From an uncultured Myxococcales bacterium (GTDB lineage: Bacteria; Myxococcota_A; UBA9042; DTJE01), in NCBI GenBank assembly GCA_937975765.1, contig CALJUR010000024.1, positions 1 to 29,286 on the forward strand: a stretch of DNA of 29,286 nt, given 5' to 3'. Numbering within the stretch: the first letter of the stretch is position 1; the number at the start of each line of letters is the position of its first letter. A program made the position numbers and the translations under genes. Below the pieces are notes generated by a model that had not been told where the DNA came from, made no database searches, and saw only the letters and a list, made by a program, of their open reading frames with translations. This document shows positions 14,362 through 22,508 of this stretch, one piece after another.

Positions 14362-14493
14362 CCCCAATTCAGGGACAGTCACCATTATTGGTTGGATAAC
14401 CAGCGGGAATCACAGGATATCCGTTTCGGCGCAGCAAGAGTGTAAGGATTCCGGTAGGTTGAGTCGTCAATAATGGTGGCTGTCCCCGATTTA
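14362..14493. repeat. REP-like inverted repeat between convergent genes
   Basis: GGGACAGTCACCATTATTG (14372-14390) is repeated inverted at 14468-14486 as CAATAATGGTGGCTGTCCC, with one mismatch and a 77-nt interior. The left arm belongs to a 31-base block (14362-14392) that recurs at 29062-29092 with one mismatch. The right arm runs up to the TAA stop of the minus-strand lipoprotein. Between the arms are small hairpins such as GGTTGGATAACC. A bidirectional terminator or a REP/MITE-type mobile repeat are the main readings. Confidence 0.75.
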
Positions 14494-16347
14494 CGGGTGG
14501 GGGGCGGGGGCCAGCGGGGCGCCGCCGGCGGGGGCCTGGCCGGCCCGGGGCAGCAGTTCCGCGATGCGGGCGACCGGGACGCCCAGGCGCGCGTCCACGA
14601 CGTTCGGGCCGCGGCTGCCGACCACCAGCGTCAGGCCGGCGTCGGGCTTGGCGGTGGCCAGGCCGGGCAGGTTCTGGGCCGTCTGCGCGTCGAAGAACGA
14701 GATCACCTTCAGCAGGTCCACCACGGAGATCCACAGCGCCATGGACGGCCGGAATCCGGCCGCATCGATCACCGGGTTCAGCGCCGACGCCTGGCCGGCC
14801 GAGGCCTTGGACAGGCGGTCCAGGTCCGCGACGGAGTCCCGGCCGAACCCGAAGTACATGCGGGCCTTGTCGTAGGCCAGGGCGCCGGTGACCTTGTTCC
14901 CGATCATCTTGGCGACGCGCTCGATCTCGGCGGCGCTGCCCGCGCCCGGAACCTTCGAGTAGTCCACGCCGATCTCCAGCACGTCGGCGGTCAGGTCCCC
15001 CTGCTTCGCCTCCTTGACCGCCATCGTCACGCCCGAGGCGCCCAGCACCGGCTGCAGCCCGGCGATCAGGGTGGTGGCCGAGGTCCAGTCCAGCTTCGGC
15101 AGGGACTTCAGTTCCGGCCCGGCGTTCTTCTCGACCACGGTGCCGGCCTTGGACAGCAGCATGTTGTACAGAGCGTACGTCACGGCCTTCGCCTGGGCGC
15201 CGTCGGTGACCGCGGTGGCCGCCAGCACGCGCAGCGGGAACTCGCCCTCGCGGCCGAAGTACATCGCGCTGTCGCCGGTCTGCACCTCCATCGCCTTGGC
15301 GGACAGTTCCTTCAGTTTCGCGGTCTCCTCGGGCGTCAACTGCAGCGACTTCGACCAGAAGTCGAAGCCCAGTTCGGTCCAGCCGGCGAAGATCTTCGGG
15401 TCCACGTTGCTGGCGAACAGCAGCCACGCGTCGGTGGGCAGCGTCCTGTACAGTTCCATCTTGCGGTTCGAGGCGTCGGCGGCGAACTTCGCGAGGCCCT
15501 GGCCCTCGACGACCTTCAGCGAGGCCACCACGCCCAGGTCGGTGTTGTTCCACTGCAGCACCAGCCGCAGCACCTGGGTCTGCTTGAGGACGTCCAGCAT
15601 CATCTCGATCTCCTTCTTGAGGAGATCGGCCATGCCGGGCATCAACTGGGCCGTCGAGTCGCCGGACAGTTCCTGCGCCAGGCCCTCCTGCATCTTCGCC
15701 AGTTCGGGCGCGGCGACCTGCTGCAGGTTGCCGGACGACACCTGGATGTCGAGGGCCTCGGTGAACGTGTAGCGCGCGAAGTCGCCCTCCAGGAACGCCT
15801 TGGCCGTCCCGAAGGCCTTCTCCTCCAGCGTGAAGGCGGCGTAGTCGCCCAGCACGGTCAGGAAGACCGGGGTGCCGTTGGGCGCCGAGTACTTCGTCTC
15901 GTTGTCCGGGGCGCCCGCGGCCTTGTTGTCCGGCAGCGCGGCCGTCAGCAGGTCCTTCGTCTTGATGGGCAGCAGGATGACCAGCGGCTTGGCGAAGGTC
16001 TTGTAGTCCAGCACGACCACCTTGACCGGCTTCTGCGTGTCCATCCAGGAGAGGTTCTTGACGCCCAGGACCTGGCCCTGCAGCAGGGCGGGGATCTGCG
16101 CGCCGATCATCGCGCCCAGTTCGGGCGCGAACTTCGTGGCGATGCCGGTCACGGCGGCGGTCAGGTCGTCCATCGACTTCGCACCCGCGAAGCCCAGCAC
16201 GCCGGCAGGCAGGGCGACCGCCCCGACCTCGGCCTTCAGGGGGCCCTTCGTGGCGGCCTCGTCGGCCTTCTTCTTGCACGCCGTGGTGGCCACCAGGGCG
16301 GCCGCGATCGCCAGGGTCGCGAACCACCGGAACGACTTCGACTTCAT
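14491..16347 (-). CDS. Large predicted lipoprotein of unknown function
   Basis: 618 residues with a lipoprotein signal (MKSKSFRWFATLAIAAALVATTAC, Cys24) followed by KKK. The mature part is predicted periplasmic or outer-membrane associated and has no transmembrane helices. It alternates amphipathic strands and helices, for example LVILLPIKTKDLL, TPVFLTVLGDYAAFTLEEKAFGTAKAFL, PTDAWLLFASNVDP and RVLAATAVTDGAQAKAVTYALYNML. This style recalls DUF3352-like proteins that compare per-item scores, but I cannot assign a family firmly. It ends in a Pro/Ala-rich tail. AGGAGG sits about 7 nt before the ATG. The stop codon abuts the right arm of the inverted repeat. It lies downstream of the deacetylase operon on the same strand with a 48-bp gap and may have its own promoter. 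Confidence 0.75.
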   Translation of the reverse strand: MKSKSFRWFATLAIAAALVATTACKKKADEAATKGPLKAEVGAVALPAGVLGFAGAKSMDDLTAAVTGIATKFAPELGAMIGAQIPALLQGQVLGVKNLSWMDTQKPVKVVVLDYKTFAKPLVILLPIKTKDLLTAALPDNKAAGAPDNETKYSAPNGTPVFLTVLGDYAAFTLEEKAFGTAKAFLEGDFARYTFTEALDIQVSSGNLQQVAAPELAKMQEGLAQELSGDSTAQLMPGMADLLKKEIEMMLDVLKQTQVLRLVLQWNNTDLGVVASLKVVEGQGLAKFAADASNRKMELYRTLPTDAWLLFASNVDPKIFAGWTELGFDFWSKSLQLTPEETAKLKELSAKAMEVQTGDSAMYFGREGEFPLRVLAATAVTDGAQAKAVTYALYNMLLSKAGTVVEKNAGPELKSLPKLDWTSATTLIAGLQPVLGASGVTMAVKEAKQGDLTADVLEIGVDYSKVPGAGSAAEIERVAKMIGNKVTGALAYDKARMYFGFGRDSVADLDRLSKASAGQASALNPVIDAAGFRPSMALWISVVDLLKVISFFDAQTAQNLPGLATAKPDAGLTLVVGSRGPNVVDARLGVPVARIAELLPRAGQAPAGGAPLAPAPHP

Positions 16348-16378
16348 CCGATTCCTCCTCGGAGGGAAAAGTGGTCGA

Positions 16379-16407
16379 AGGATACGCCGGTATGCCTAAT
16401 TAGACAA
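16379..16407 (-). promoter_or_regulatory. Possible promoter of the large lipoprotein
   Basis: Minus-strand TTGTCT (16407-16402), 17-bp spacer, TATCCT (16384-16379), overlapping the end of the deacetylase gene. Both boxes match four of six consensus positions, so this is tentative. Confidence 0.3.
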
Positions 16408-17301
16408 TGCCTGCACGATCGGGGCGATGCTGCCCGAATGGGTGATGCGCCGGCCCTGGTAGCGGTCCAGCGGGTGGTCCAGCAGTTCCAGCCGGTGCGG
16501 GCTGCGGACGTAGTCGCGGTCCCGCGGGACCGGCGCGAAGTGCTCGACCGCCAGCAGGGTGGCAAGGTCGAACCGCCTCCCCGCCAGCCCGGCCAGCCGG
16601 CCCGCCCCCGTGATCGCCGCCGTCAGCGGGCGCAGCACCGCGTCCTGGGACGTCCAGCAGCGGGTCATGCGGCGTTTCGCCGCGGCCTCCTCCGGGGTCA
16701 GGCGCAGTTCGTGGATCGGGCCCGGATGCCAGGGCGCGAAGCGCAACGGCACCAGGCTCCACGGGTCGAAGAGGGGCATCTCGAACAGCCGGGCGCCCGG
16801 CATCCGGTCCAGCGCCCGGCGCACCAGCACGTGCAGCAGGTCGTGCACCGGCTGGGCCCCCTGCCAGGCCAGCGTGAAGACCGCGTCGGGACGGAAGGCC
16901 AGCACCTCGGCCGCGACCTGCCGCGCCAGCACCCGGGCCTGCTCGAACACCTCGTGCCGGGCCGACGGGTTCGCGGCGCATCGCGCGAAGGCGTCGTAGA
17001 TCTCGACCTCGCTGTTGCCCAGGAAGCGCAGCCGCTCCGGGCCGACGCCGATCGCGGCCATCGCGGCCTCGCTCTCCAGCCGCCGGGCCGCCCCGTACTC
17101 GGCGCGCCTCATGCCGGCGCCCTCGGCCAGCCCGTCGCCGTCGGTCAGCCACAGGAATCGCGACGTCGGGGGCAGGCGCTGGGCCAGGCCGCCGCACGCC
17201 ATCTCGTCGTCGGGATGCGCCAGCACGACCAGTGCGCGGGTGGAGGGGTCCAGGACCCCGGTGGGCCAGGGGGCCAGCCGGGACGCGAAGGGGTTCCTCA
17301 T
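16396..17301 (-). CDS. PIG-L/LmbE family deacetylase
   Basis: 301 residues from the ATG at 17301. Longer frames extend over the previous gene and are Arg/Pro-rich nonsense. The family core is ALVVLAHPDDEMACGG (23-38), with His29 and Asp32 as predicted zinc ligands and Asp31 as the base. Also present are LTDGDG (52-57), the MRRAEYGAARRL arginine motif (64-75), a NSEVE loop and a late GAQPVHDLLHVLVRR, whose histidines would complete the metal site. PIG-L enzymes remove N-acetyl groups from GlcNAc-containing glycans, glycolipids or small-molecule conjugates. The substrate here is unknown. No signal peptide is seen, so it is probably cytoplasmic. The start overlaps the preceding gene's stop by 4 bp (ATGA), indicating coupling in the leftward operon. 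Confidence 0.85.
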   Translation of the reverse strand: MRNPFASRLAPWPTGVLDPSTRALVVLAHPDDEMACGGLAQRLPPTSRFLWLTDGDGLAEGAGMRRAEYGAARRLESEAAMAAIGVGPERLRFLGNSEVEIYDAFARCAANPSARHEVFEQARVLARQVAAEVLAFRPDAVFTLAWQGAQPVHDLLHVLVRRALDRMPGARLFEMPLFDPWSLVPLRFAPWHPGPIHELRLTPEEAAAKRRMTRCWTSQDAVLRPLTAAITGAGRLAGLAGRRFDLATLLAVEHFAPVPRDRDYVRSPHRLELLDHPLDRYQGRRITHSGSIAPIVQALSN

Positions 17302-17795
17302 TCGGGCTGCCTCCGGGCCGGGGCCAGCGGGATGGCGCGCTCGATGCGCATGCCGCCCACGCGGGTCGGCGGGATCGCGACCGACGGGGGGACCGCCATC
17401 CTGGGGGCCTCCGACACCGGCGGCCACGAAGCCATGGCGTGCGCCCCGACGGAACGCGTCACCAGGGCCCCGGTCACCGTCACCTGGCCGCCGCGCAGGC
17501 CCCGGACCACGTAGCGCCGCACCACGGTTCCGGGGGCCTCGGGCAGGTCCACCTCCTCCACGGCCGTCCCCTCGACCAGCGTCGCCCCCATCGGCAGCAG
17601 CACCCGCATCGTCGGCCGGCCCGCAAGGCGCCCCTGCACCGTCAGCGTCGCGGTCAGCACGGTCCGGTCGCCCTGCGTCTCGCCCTGGAGGGCCATCTTC
17701 AAAGGCACCTGCATCCGGGTCGTCGTCGCGGGGGCCGCCGCCACCGAGCCGGCCGCCATCGCCGCAAGGAACGCCGCCACACGGATGATCCTCAT
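17298..17795 (-). CDS. Small secreted protein of unknown function
   Basis: 165 residues from the ATG at 17795, which has an excellent GGAGGAGG site; a longer start at 17840 lacks one. An Ala-rich signal peptide (MRIIRVAAFLAAMAAGSVAAAPA) predicts export with cleavage near residue 21-23. The mature part is one beta-rich domain with a repeated pattern of short strands: RMQVPLKMALQGETQG, TVLTATLTVQGRL, PTMRVLLPMGATLVEGT, VVRRYVVRGLRGGQVTVTGALVT. It looks like an immunoglobulin-like or DUF11-style sandwich. The C-terminus is Pro-rich (PPVSEAPRMAVPPSVAIPPTR), as in surface-exposed linkers. It lies 19 bp after the metalloprotease-like lipoprotein and overlaps the deacetylase gene, so the three are probably one transcript. 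I do not recognise a function. Confidence 0.7.
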   Translation of the reverse strand: MRIIRVAAFLAAMAAGSVAAAPATTTRMQVPLKMALQGETQGDRTVLTATLTVQGRLAGRPTMRVLLPMGATLVEGTAVEEVDLPEAPGTVVRRYVVRGLRGGQVTVTGALVTRSVGAHAMASWPPVSEAPRMAVPPSVAIPPTRVGGMRIERAIPLAPARRQPE

Positions 17796-17814
17796 GGTTT
17801 CCTCCTCCCCGGAC

Positions 17815-19101
17815 CTACGGGCACCCGGGCTGGCCATCATACGGGAAGCCCAGCACGTTCACCACGGTCTGGTTCATCGCGTCGAGGTTCGCGCCACCGC
17901 AGATCGCGGCGTCCACGAAGTCGACGAAATCCGCCCCCTGCGCGCCGCGGTTCCATTGCGTGAACCGCTCGGACCCGACCGCCGTCAGCACCGCCCCGGT
18001 CCCCAGCGCCATGCCGTCGTCGCCGCCGGCGCCCTCGGGGACGTCCTTCCCGTCCCACAGGTGCCACAGCATGCTGGCCACGTACGACTCGTCCAGATCC
18101 TGGTCCATGCCGTAGTAGGGGTCGGGCCGGATCAGGTCGCCGCCGAAGTACGTCGCCCCGTCGTAGTCGATCCACAGCGACTGGCCCCCCTGGATGTCCC
18201 AGTACATCGCGAAGGGCTCGCCGATCCAGCGGCTGAAGGTGGACACGGAATAGAAGGACGCCCAGCCCTCCGACCAGGCGAACGGCGGCGCGATCAACTG
18301 GCCGAAGCCGTGCGGGCCGCCGGGGGAGTCGTCGCGGGAGTAGTTCGCCGCCACGTAGTGCCCGAACTCGTGCAGGATGACCGTGAAGCCCCACGCGGAC
18401 GACCCGTCGTACTCGCCGCCGACGAAGATCGACTGCCCGAATGCCAGGGGGTTGCTTTCGCCGACCCACTGCCCGGTCTGCCGGCTGTAGCACGCGCCGC
18501 AGGACCAGCCGGCACCCGGGTACCACAGCACCGCCAGGGGCTGCAGGCAGGACTCGTTGCCGCCGCACAGGTCGTACAGCACCGTCTCCATCGCCGCCGC
18601 CGTGAACAGGAACAGGTACAGCGCGCCGGAACCCTGCTCCTCGGTGACGGTCAGGTCGCCGACGTCCCCGTCCTTGGGCACGTCCGCGTTCCACGTCCAG
18701 GGATACGACTGGAAGGACCCGGGATCCGCGGTGTAGCCGGGACCCATCGCGATGGCGAGGTCCACCCGGTCGCCCTCGACGTCCGGCATCCACATCGTCG
18801 TGAACAAGATCGTCTCGTCGCCGGACAGGTCGACCTCGGGGTCGATGTCGTACTTGCCGTCGCCGTCCAGTTGCTGGTACCCGATCAGGGTGCCGTCGCC
18901 GTCCACCGCCAGGGCCAGCATGCCGACCGCGGGCAGCGTCTGCAGGCCGCCCAGTTGCAGGTAGCCGCCCGTCACCTTCGGGAACCGGGCCTCGTAGCTG
19001 AGCGAACCCTTGATGTTCCCGCTGCCGCCCTTCTTCTTGCAGCCGGCCGCCAGCAGCGGGACCAGGAGCGCCAGGAGCACGATCAGCGTGCGGGTCCGCA
19101 T
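17815..19101 (-). CDS. Metalloprotease-like lipoprotein with HEFGH motif
   Basis: 428 residues. The signal peptide ends in a lipobox-like LAAGC (Cys21) followed by KKKGG. Residues 30-150 are beta-rich with Asp/Gly turns (AVDGDGTLIGYQQLDGDGKYDIDPEVDLSGDE), resembling a pre-peptidase or transthyretin-like domain. A zinc site HEFGHYVAANY is at 244-254, with a downstream SEGWASFYS (Glu278) that could provide the third ligand as in gluzincin-type peptidases. Several Cys pairs (179/185, 201/204) could form disulfides. I infer a surface-anchored zinc protease, although the family is not named with certainty. The ATG at 19101 has GGGAGG upstream, and a TTGGCC-N17-TAGAAT promoter lies 37-65 bp before it. 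It heads the leftward operon and is divergent from an exported M3 peptidase. Confidence 0.75.
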   Translation of the reverse strand: MRTRTLIVLLALLVPLLAAGCKKKGGSGNIKGSLSYEARFPKVTGGYLQLGGLQTLPAVGMLALAVDGDGTLIGYQQLDGDGKYDIDPEVDLSGDETILFTTMWMPDVEGDRVDLAIAMGPGYTADPGSFQSYPWTWNADVPKDGDVGDLTVTEEQGSGALYLFLFTAAAMETVLYDLCGGNESCLQPLAVLWYPGAGWSCGACYSRQTGQWVGESNPLAFGQSIFVGGEYDGSSAWGFTVILHEFGHYVAANYSRDDSPGGPHGFGQLIAPPFAWSEGWASFYSVSTFSRWIGEPFAMYWDIQGGQSLWIDYDGATYFGGDLIRPDPYYGMDQDLDESYVASMLWHLWDGKDVPEGAGGDDGMALGTGAVLTAVGSERFTQWNRGAQGADFVDFVDAAICGGANLDAMNQTVVNVLGFPYDGQPGCP

Positions 19102-19137
19102 GGGAAGCCTCCCTCAAGCCGGGTTGGGACTGCCTCG

Positions 19138-19166
19138 ATTCTATCGCGCCCTTGGCTTCGGGCCAA
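19138..19166 (-). promoter_or_regulatory. Leftward promoter of the metalloprotease operon
   Basis: On the minus strand, TTGGCC (19166-19161), 17-bp spacer, TAGAAT (19143-19138). It interleaves with the rightward promoter, so RNA polymerase could not occupy both at once. Confidence 0.55.
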
Positions 19167-19179
19167 CGTGGGATAGAAT
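19152..19179 (+). promoter_or_regulatory. Rightward promoter of the M3 peptidase gene
   Basis: TTGGCT (19152-19157), 16-bp spacer, TAGAAT (19174-19179), followed by a short leader with GGAGG before the ATG at 19206. It shares the TTGGC...TAGAAT form with the leftward promoter opposite and with the promoter at 10443. Confidence 0.55.
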
Positions 19180-19205
19180 CCCCCGGTCTGGTTGTGGAGG
19201 AAGCG

Positions 19206-21143
19206 ATGTCATCCATCCGTTCGAACGGTCGCCGGCCGCTGCTGGCCTGCGGGTGCGCCCTGTGCGCCGCGGGGCTGCTGGCCCCCGTCGATTCCCTGGC
19301 CGGTTGGCCCGCATACGCGCCGAAGGGCGACGCGAAGCGGGCGGACATCCCGGGCGAGTACCGCTGGAGCCTGGCGAACCTGTACCCGGACCCGGCGGCC
19401 TGGGAGGCGGCCTACGCGAAGACCGAGGCGCGCCTTGCAACCCTGGCGCCGTGCGCCGGGACGCTGTCGAAGGACGCCGCCACGCTGCGGCAGTGCCTGG
19501 ACCAGGTGTTCGACGTGAAGCGCGAGGTCCTGCGCCTGGCCGTGTTCGCCGACGCGGACTTCACCACGGACCGCACGATCGGCGAGGCGAAGGCCCGCAC
19601 CGACCGCGCGCAGGCGCTGTTCACCCGCTTCGAGCGAGACGCCGCGTGGGTCGAGCCCGAACTGCTGGCGATGGACCCGGAAACGCTGAAGGCGCGCGTG
19701 GCCCAGGACCCGGGGATGACGAAGTACGCCCACTACGTGGACGACCTGGTCCGCCGCCGCCCGCACGTGCTGACGAAGGACCAGGAGCGGATCCTGGCGC
19801 TGTCGGGCGACTTGAGGGCCGCGCCGCAGTTCATCCACGGCGCGCTGGAGGAGGACACCGCCTTCCCGCGCGTCAAGGACGAGCAGGGCGTGGAGCAGGC
19901 GCTGACCTTCGCCTCGTTCCCGCGGTTCCGGTCGTCCTCGGTGCGCGAGGTGCGCCAGGGGGCGGTGTCGGCGTTCCTGGCCACGCTGAAGGCCCACGCG
20001 CGCTCCTACGCGGCGTCGCTGGACGCGGCGGTCAAGGCCAACATCTTCATCGCCCGGGCGCGCGGGTACGGTTCGGCGCTGGAGGCGTCGGTGGACGACA
20101 ACGGCGTGCCGACGTCGGTCTACGACACGCTGATCCGGGTGACCGAGAAGAACCTCTCGCGCACCCTGCACCGGTACGTGGACCTGCGGAAGCGGCTGCT
20201 GAAGGTCGACGCGGTGCACTACTACGACCTGTACGTGCCCATGTTCCCGTCGTCGCGCGCGACGATGACCTACCCGCAGTCCGTGGCGAAGGTGAAGGAG
20301 GCGCTGAAGCCGCTGGGCAAGGCGTACCTGGACGTGCTGTCGAAGGGGCTGGACCCGAAGTCGGGCTGGGTGGACGTGTACCCGGCGGCCGGCAAGAAGC
20401 CCGGCGCCTACTGCAACGCGGCGTACCGCGAGCACCCCATCGTCTTCCTGAACCACATGGACGAACTGGAGGACGCCTTCACGCTGGCCCACGAGTTCGG
20501 CCACGCGCTGCACTTCCACCTGGCCAACACCACGCAGGAGTTCGTCAACGCGGACGCGCCCATCTTCCTGGCCGAGATCGCGTCCACGTTCAACGAGGAA
20601 CTGCTGCTGGACCGCCTGCTGAAGGAGGCGAAGACCCGCGACGAGCGGCTGCACCTGCTGAACCGGCGCCTGGAGGGGCTGCGGACGACCGTGTTCCGGC
20701 AGACCCTGTTCGCCGAGTTCGAACGCGCGCTGCACGTCGAGATCGAGGGCGGGGGGGCGCTGACGGCCGAGCGCATGGCGGAGATCTACGGGACCCTGGT
20801 GCGCAAGTACTACGGGCCGGGCTTCGCGATGGGGCCGGACGACGGCTACGAGTGGGCGTACATCCCGCACTTCTACTACAACTTCTACGTGTACCAGTAT
20901 GCGACCGGCCTGATCTCGTCGATCGCGCTGTCCCGCAAGGTCCTGCAAGGCGAGAAGGGCGCGGTGGACTCGTACCTGGCGTTCCTGAAGAGCGGGGGGT
21001 CCGACTACCCGGTGCAGACCCTGCAGAAGGCGGGGGTGGACCTGACCCGTCCGGACGCGATGCAGGCCGCGTTCGACCTGTTCGCGGAGACGATGGACGA
21101 GATCGAGCGCGTGCTGGCCGAGCCCGCGAAGCAGGCTCCCTGA
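19206..21143 (+). CDS. Exported M3B-family oligopeptidase (oligoendopeptidase F-like)
   Basis: 645 residues from the ATG at 19206 (GGAGG upstream). Zinc peptidase of the M3 family. The active site HEFGHALHFHLA lies at 429-440, and the third ligand is expected in IFLAEIASTFNEELLLDRLL about 25 residues on. Other PepF hallmarks are the N-terminal YRWSLANLYPDPAAWEAAY, FASFPRFRSSSVREVRQGAVSAF, YYDLYVPMFPSS and GYEWAYIPHFYYNFYVYQYATGLISS, which carries the His/Tyr substrate-binding residues. Most PepF enzymes are cytoplasmic. This one has a basic N-terminus (SSIRSNGRR) and a hydrophobic core with cysteines, ending near LAPVDSLAG, which predicts export. An LLAC at 13-16 is too early to be a convincing lipobox. 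It is divergent from the HEFGH lipoprotein, so the two may act together in extracytoplasmic peptide turnover. Confidence 0.9.
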   Translation: MSSIRSNGRRPLLACGCALCAAGLLAPVDSLAGWPAYAPKGDAKRADIPGEYRWSLANLYPDPAAWEAAYAKTEARLATLAPCAGTLSKDAATLRQCLDQVFDVKREVLRLAVFADADFTTDRTIGEAKARTDRAQALFTRFERDAAWVEPELLAMDPETLKARVAQDPGMTKYAHYVDDLVRRRPHVLTKDQERILALSGDLRAAPQFIHGALEEDTAFPRVKDEQGVEQALTFASFPRFRSSSVREVRQGAVSAFLATLKAHARSYAASLDAAVKANIFIARARGYGSALEASVDDNGVPTSVYDTLIRVTEKNLSRTLHRYVDLRKRLLKVDAVHYYDLYVPMFPSSRATMTYPQSVAKVKEALKPLGKAYLDVLSKGLDPKSGWVDVYPAAGKKPGAYCNAAYREHPIVFLNHMDELEDAFTLAHEFGHALHFHLANTTQEFVNADAPIFLAEIASTFNEELLLDRLLKEAKTRDERLHLLNRRLEGLRTTVFRQTLFAEFERALHVEIEGGGALTAERMAEIYGTLVRKYYGPGFAMGPDDGYEWAYIPHFYYNFYVYQYATGLISSIALSRKVLQGEKGAVDSYLAFLKSGGSDYPVQTLQKAGVDLTRPDAMQAAFDLFAETMDEIERVLAEPAKQAP

Positions 21144-21186
21144 CTGCACCGTTCCGCGTGGCCGGTCGCGGTCCCGGGTTTTCGGG

Positions 21187-21192
21187 TAGAAT
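21187..21192 (+). promoter_or_regulatory. TAGAAT -10 box before the TPR protein
   Basis: TAGAAT lies 26 bp before the GTG start, in the same GGGTAGAATCC setting as other promoters of this window. No convincing -35 box is found at 16-18 bp. Confidence 0.35.
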
Positions 21193-21217
21193 CCTTCCGT
21201 CCTGACGGGGGTGCGAC

Positions 21218-22471
21218 GTGGGCCGGAACATCCTGCTGATCCTGTCGTGCGCCGCGACCCCCCTGATCCCCTTATCCGTGGCCGCGCAGCCGGCCTGGGA
21301 CCGCGAGAAGGGCAACTGCGAGGTGCTGTTCCAGACGCCGAACGAGGCCCCGCTGGGCGACCTGCAAAGGTGCGCGGGCCTGTGGGAGGCGTACCGCGAC
21401 GTATCCCGGCTGGACGAGTCGAAGCGGCAGTCCGCGGCGGCGTCGTTCCAGAGGCTGTACCGGGAAGGCGACCCCGGGGCGCGGCACCTGGCGAAGGCGG
21501 CGCTGGGGCGCCTGGGGTTCGCGCCCGAGGCCGAGGATCCGAACGCCCCGAAGAAGGCCGTCGAGACCCGGCGCAAGAAGTACCGGGCGCTGACCGCCTC
21601 CGAGGAGGATCGGAAGGCGGCGCTGGAATTGCGCAAGAAGGGCATGGCGCTGTACGGGAAGAAGCAGTGGCGGGCGGCGGTCGAGGTGTTCAATGACGCG
21701 CTGGCGCGGGACCCGGCCAGTTCGCAACTGCTGTATGACGCGGCGTGCAGCTACGCGCTGGCGCGCGACGTGCCGGACGCGGTCGAGTACCTGATGCGGC
21801 TGGCCGACCTGGCGACGCCGGACGCCATCGCGAAACTGAAGAAAGCCCGGACCGACAAGGACTTCGACGGGATGCGCGACGAGCCGGGATACAAGCGGGC
21901 GACCGGGTACGCGAAGGTGAAGGTCCTCAACGGCATGCCGGCCGCGGACAAGGACCTGGGCGAAGAGAGCGTCTACAAGCTGGCCGAGACGATCCAGAAC
22001 CCGAAGCTGGGCTGGAAGGTGGAGGTCGCCGGGGACGACAAGCATTCGCGCGACCGGCCGCACGTGTGGTTCAAGGACCACAGCAAGGTCCAGGCCTACA
22101 TTTTGATGAAGCTGCTGGGGCACCCGCGCGTGCGGCTGGTGCCGATCGACTGGGACACGCCGTGGGACCTGATCGTGTCGTGGGCGGACGGTGTCGAGAC
22201 GGTGGACGGCGAGAAGGTGTCCAGGCACTCGTTCTCGAAGAAGGACAAGAACGGCAACGACCCGGGCAAGCGGCTGGACGAGGCGATGAAGTCGCAGGAC
22301 GACGCGCTGGCGAAGCCCGACGACTACGTGGCCAAGGCGGACCAGGTGCTGTCGCAGCCGCAGCAGTCGGTGGACACGGCGAAGAAGGCCATCGACCAGG
22401 TGAAGGGCTTGACCGACACGGCCAAGGGGGCGGTGGACGCGGTGAAGGGGCTGGGGAACATCAAGTGGTGA
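21218..22471 (+). CDS. Secreted TPR-containing protein of unknown function
   Basis: 417 residues from a GTG start preceded by GGGGG. A signal peptide (GRNILLILSCAATPLIPLSVAAQPA) predicts export. The middle holds one or two tetratricopeptide repeats: ALELRKKGMALYGKKQWRAAVEVFNDALARDPASSQLLYDAACSYALARDVPDAVEYLMRLADLA. It continues into a TPR-end-associated block, LKKARTDKDFDGMRDEPGYKRAT. A separate domain of about residues 225-340 (VAGDDKHSRDRPHVWFKDHSKVQAYILMKLLGHPRVRLVPIDWDTPWDLIVSW) is not recognised. The C-terminus carries a 14-residue amphipathic repeat, DTAKKAIDQVKGLT then DTAKGAVDAVKGLG, resembling LEA-type helices. It sits 64 bp after the M3 peptidase and 37 bp before the TatA-like gene, all on one strand. 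A scaffold or surface-interaction role is inferred from TPRs only. Confidence 0.8.
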   Translation: MGRNILLILSCAATPLIPLSVAAQPAWDREKGNCEVLFQTPNEAPLGDLQRCAGLWEAYRDVSRLDESKRQSAAASFQRLYREGDPGARHLAKAALGRLGFAPEAEDPNAPKKAVETRRKKYRALTASEEDRKAALELRKKGMALYGKKQWRAAVEVFNDALARDPASSQLLYDAACSYALARDVPDAVEYLMRLADLATPDAIAKLKKARTDKDFDGMRDEPGYKRATGYAKVKVLNGMPAADKDLGEESVYKLAETIQNPKLGWKVEVAGDDKHSRDRPHVWFKDHSKVQAYILMKLLGHPRVRLVPIDWDTPWDLIVSWADGVETVDGEKVSRHSFSKKDKNGNDPGKRLDEAMKSQDDALAKPDDYVAKADQVLSQPQQSVDTAKKAIDQVKGLTDTAKGAVDAVKGLGNIKW

Positions 22472-22508
22472 GCGGGCCGGCAGGGGGCCGGGGCCCGGGG
22501 AGGACCCG

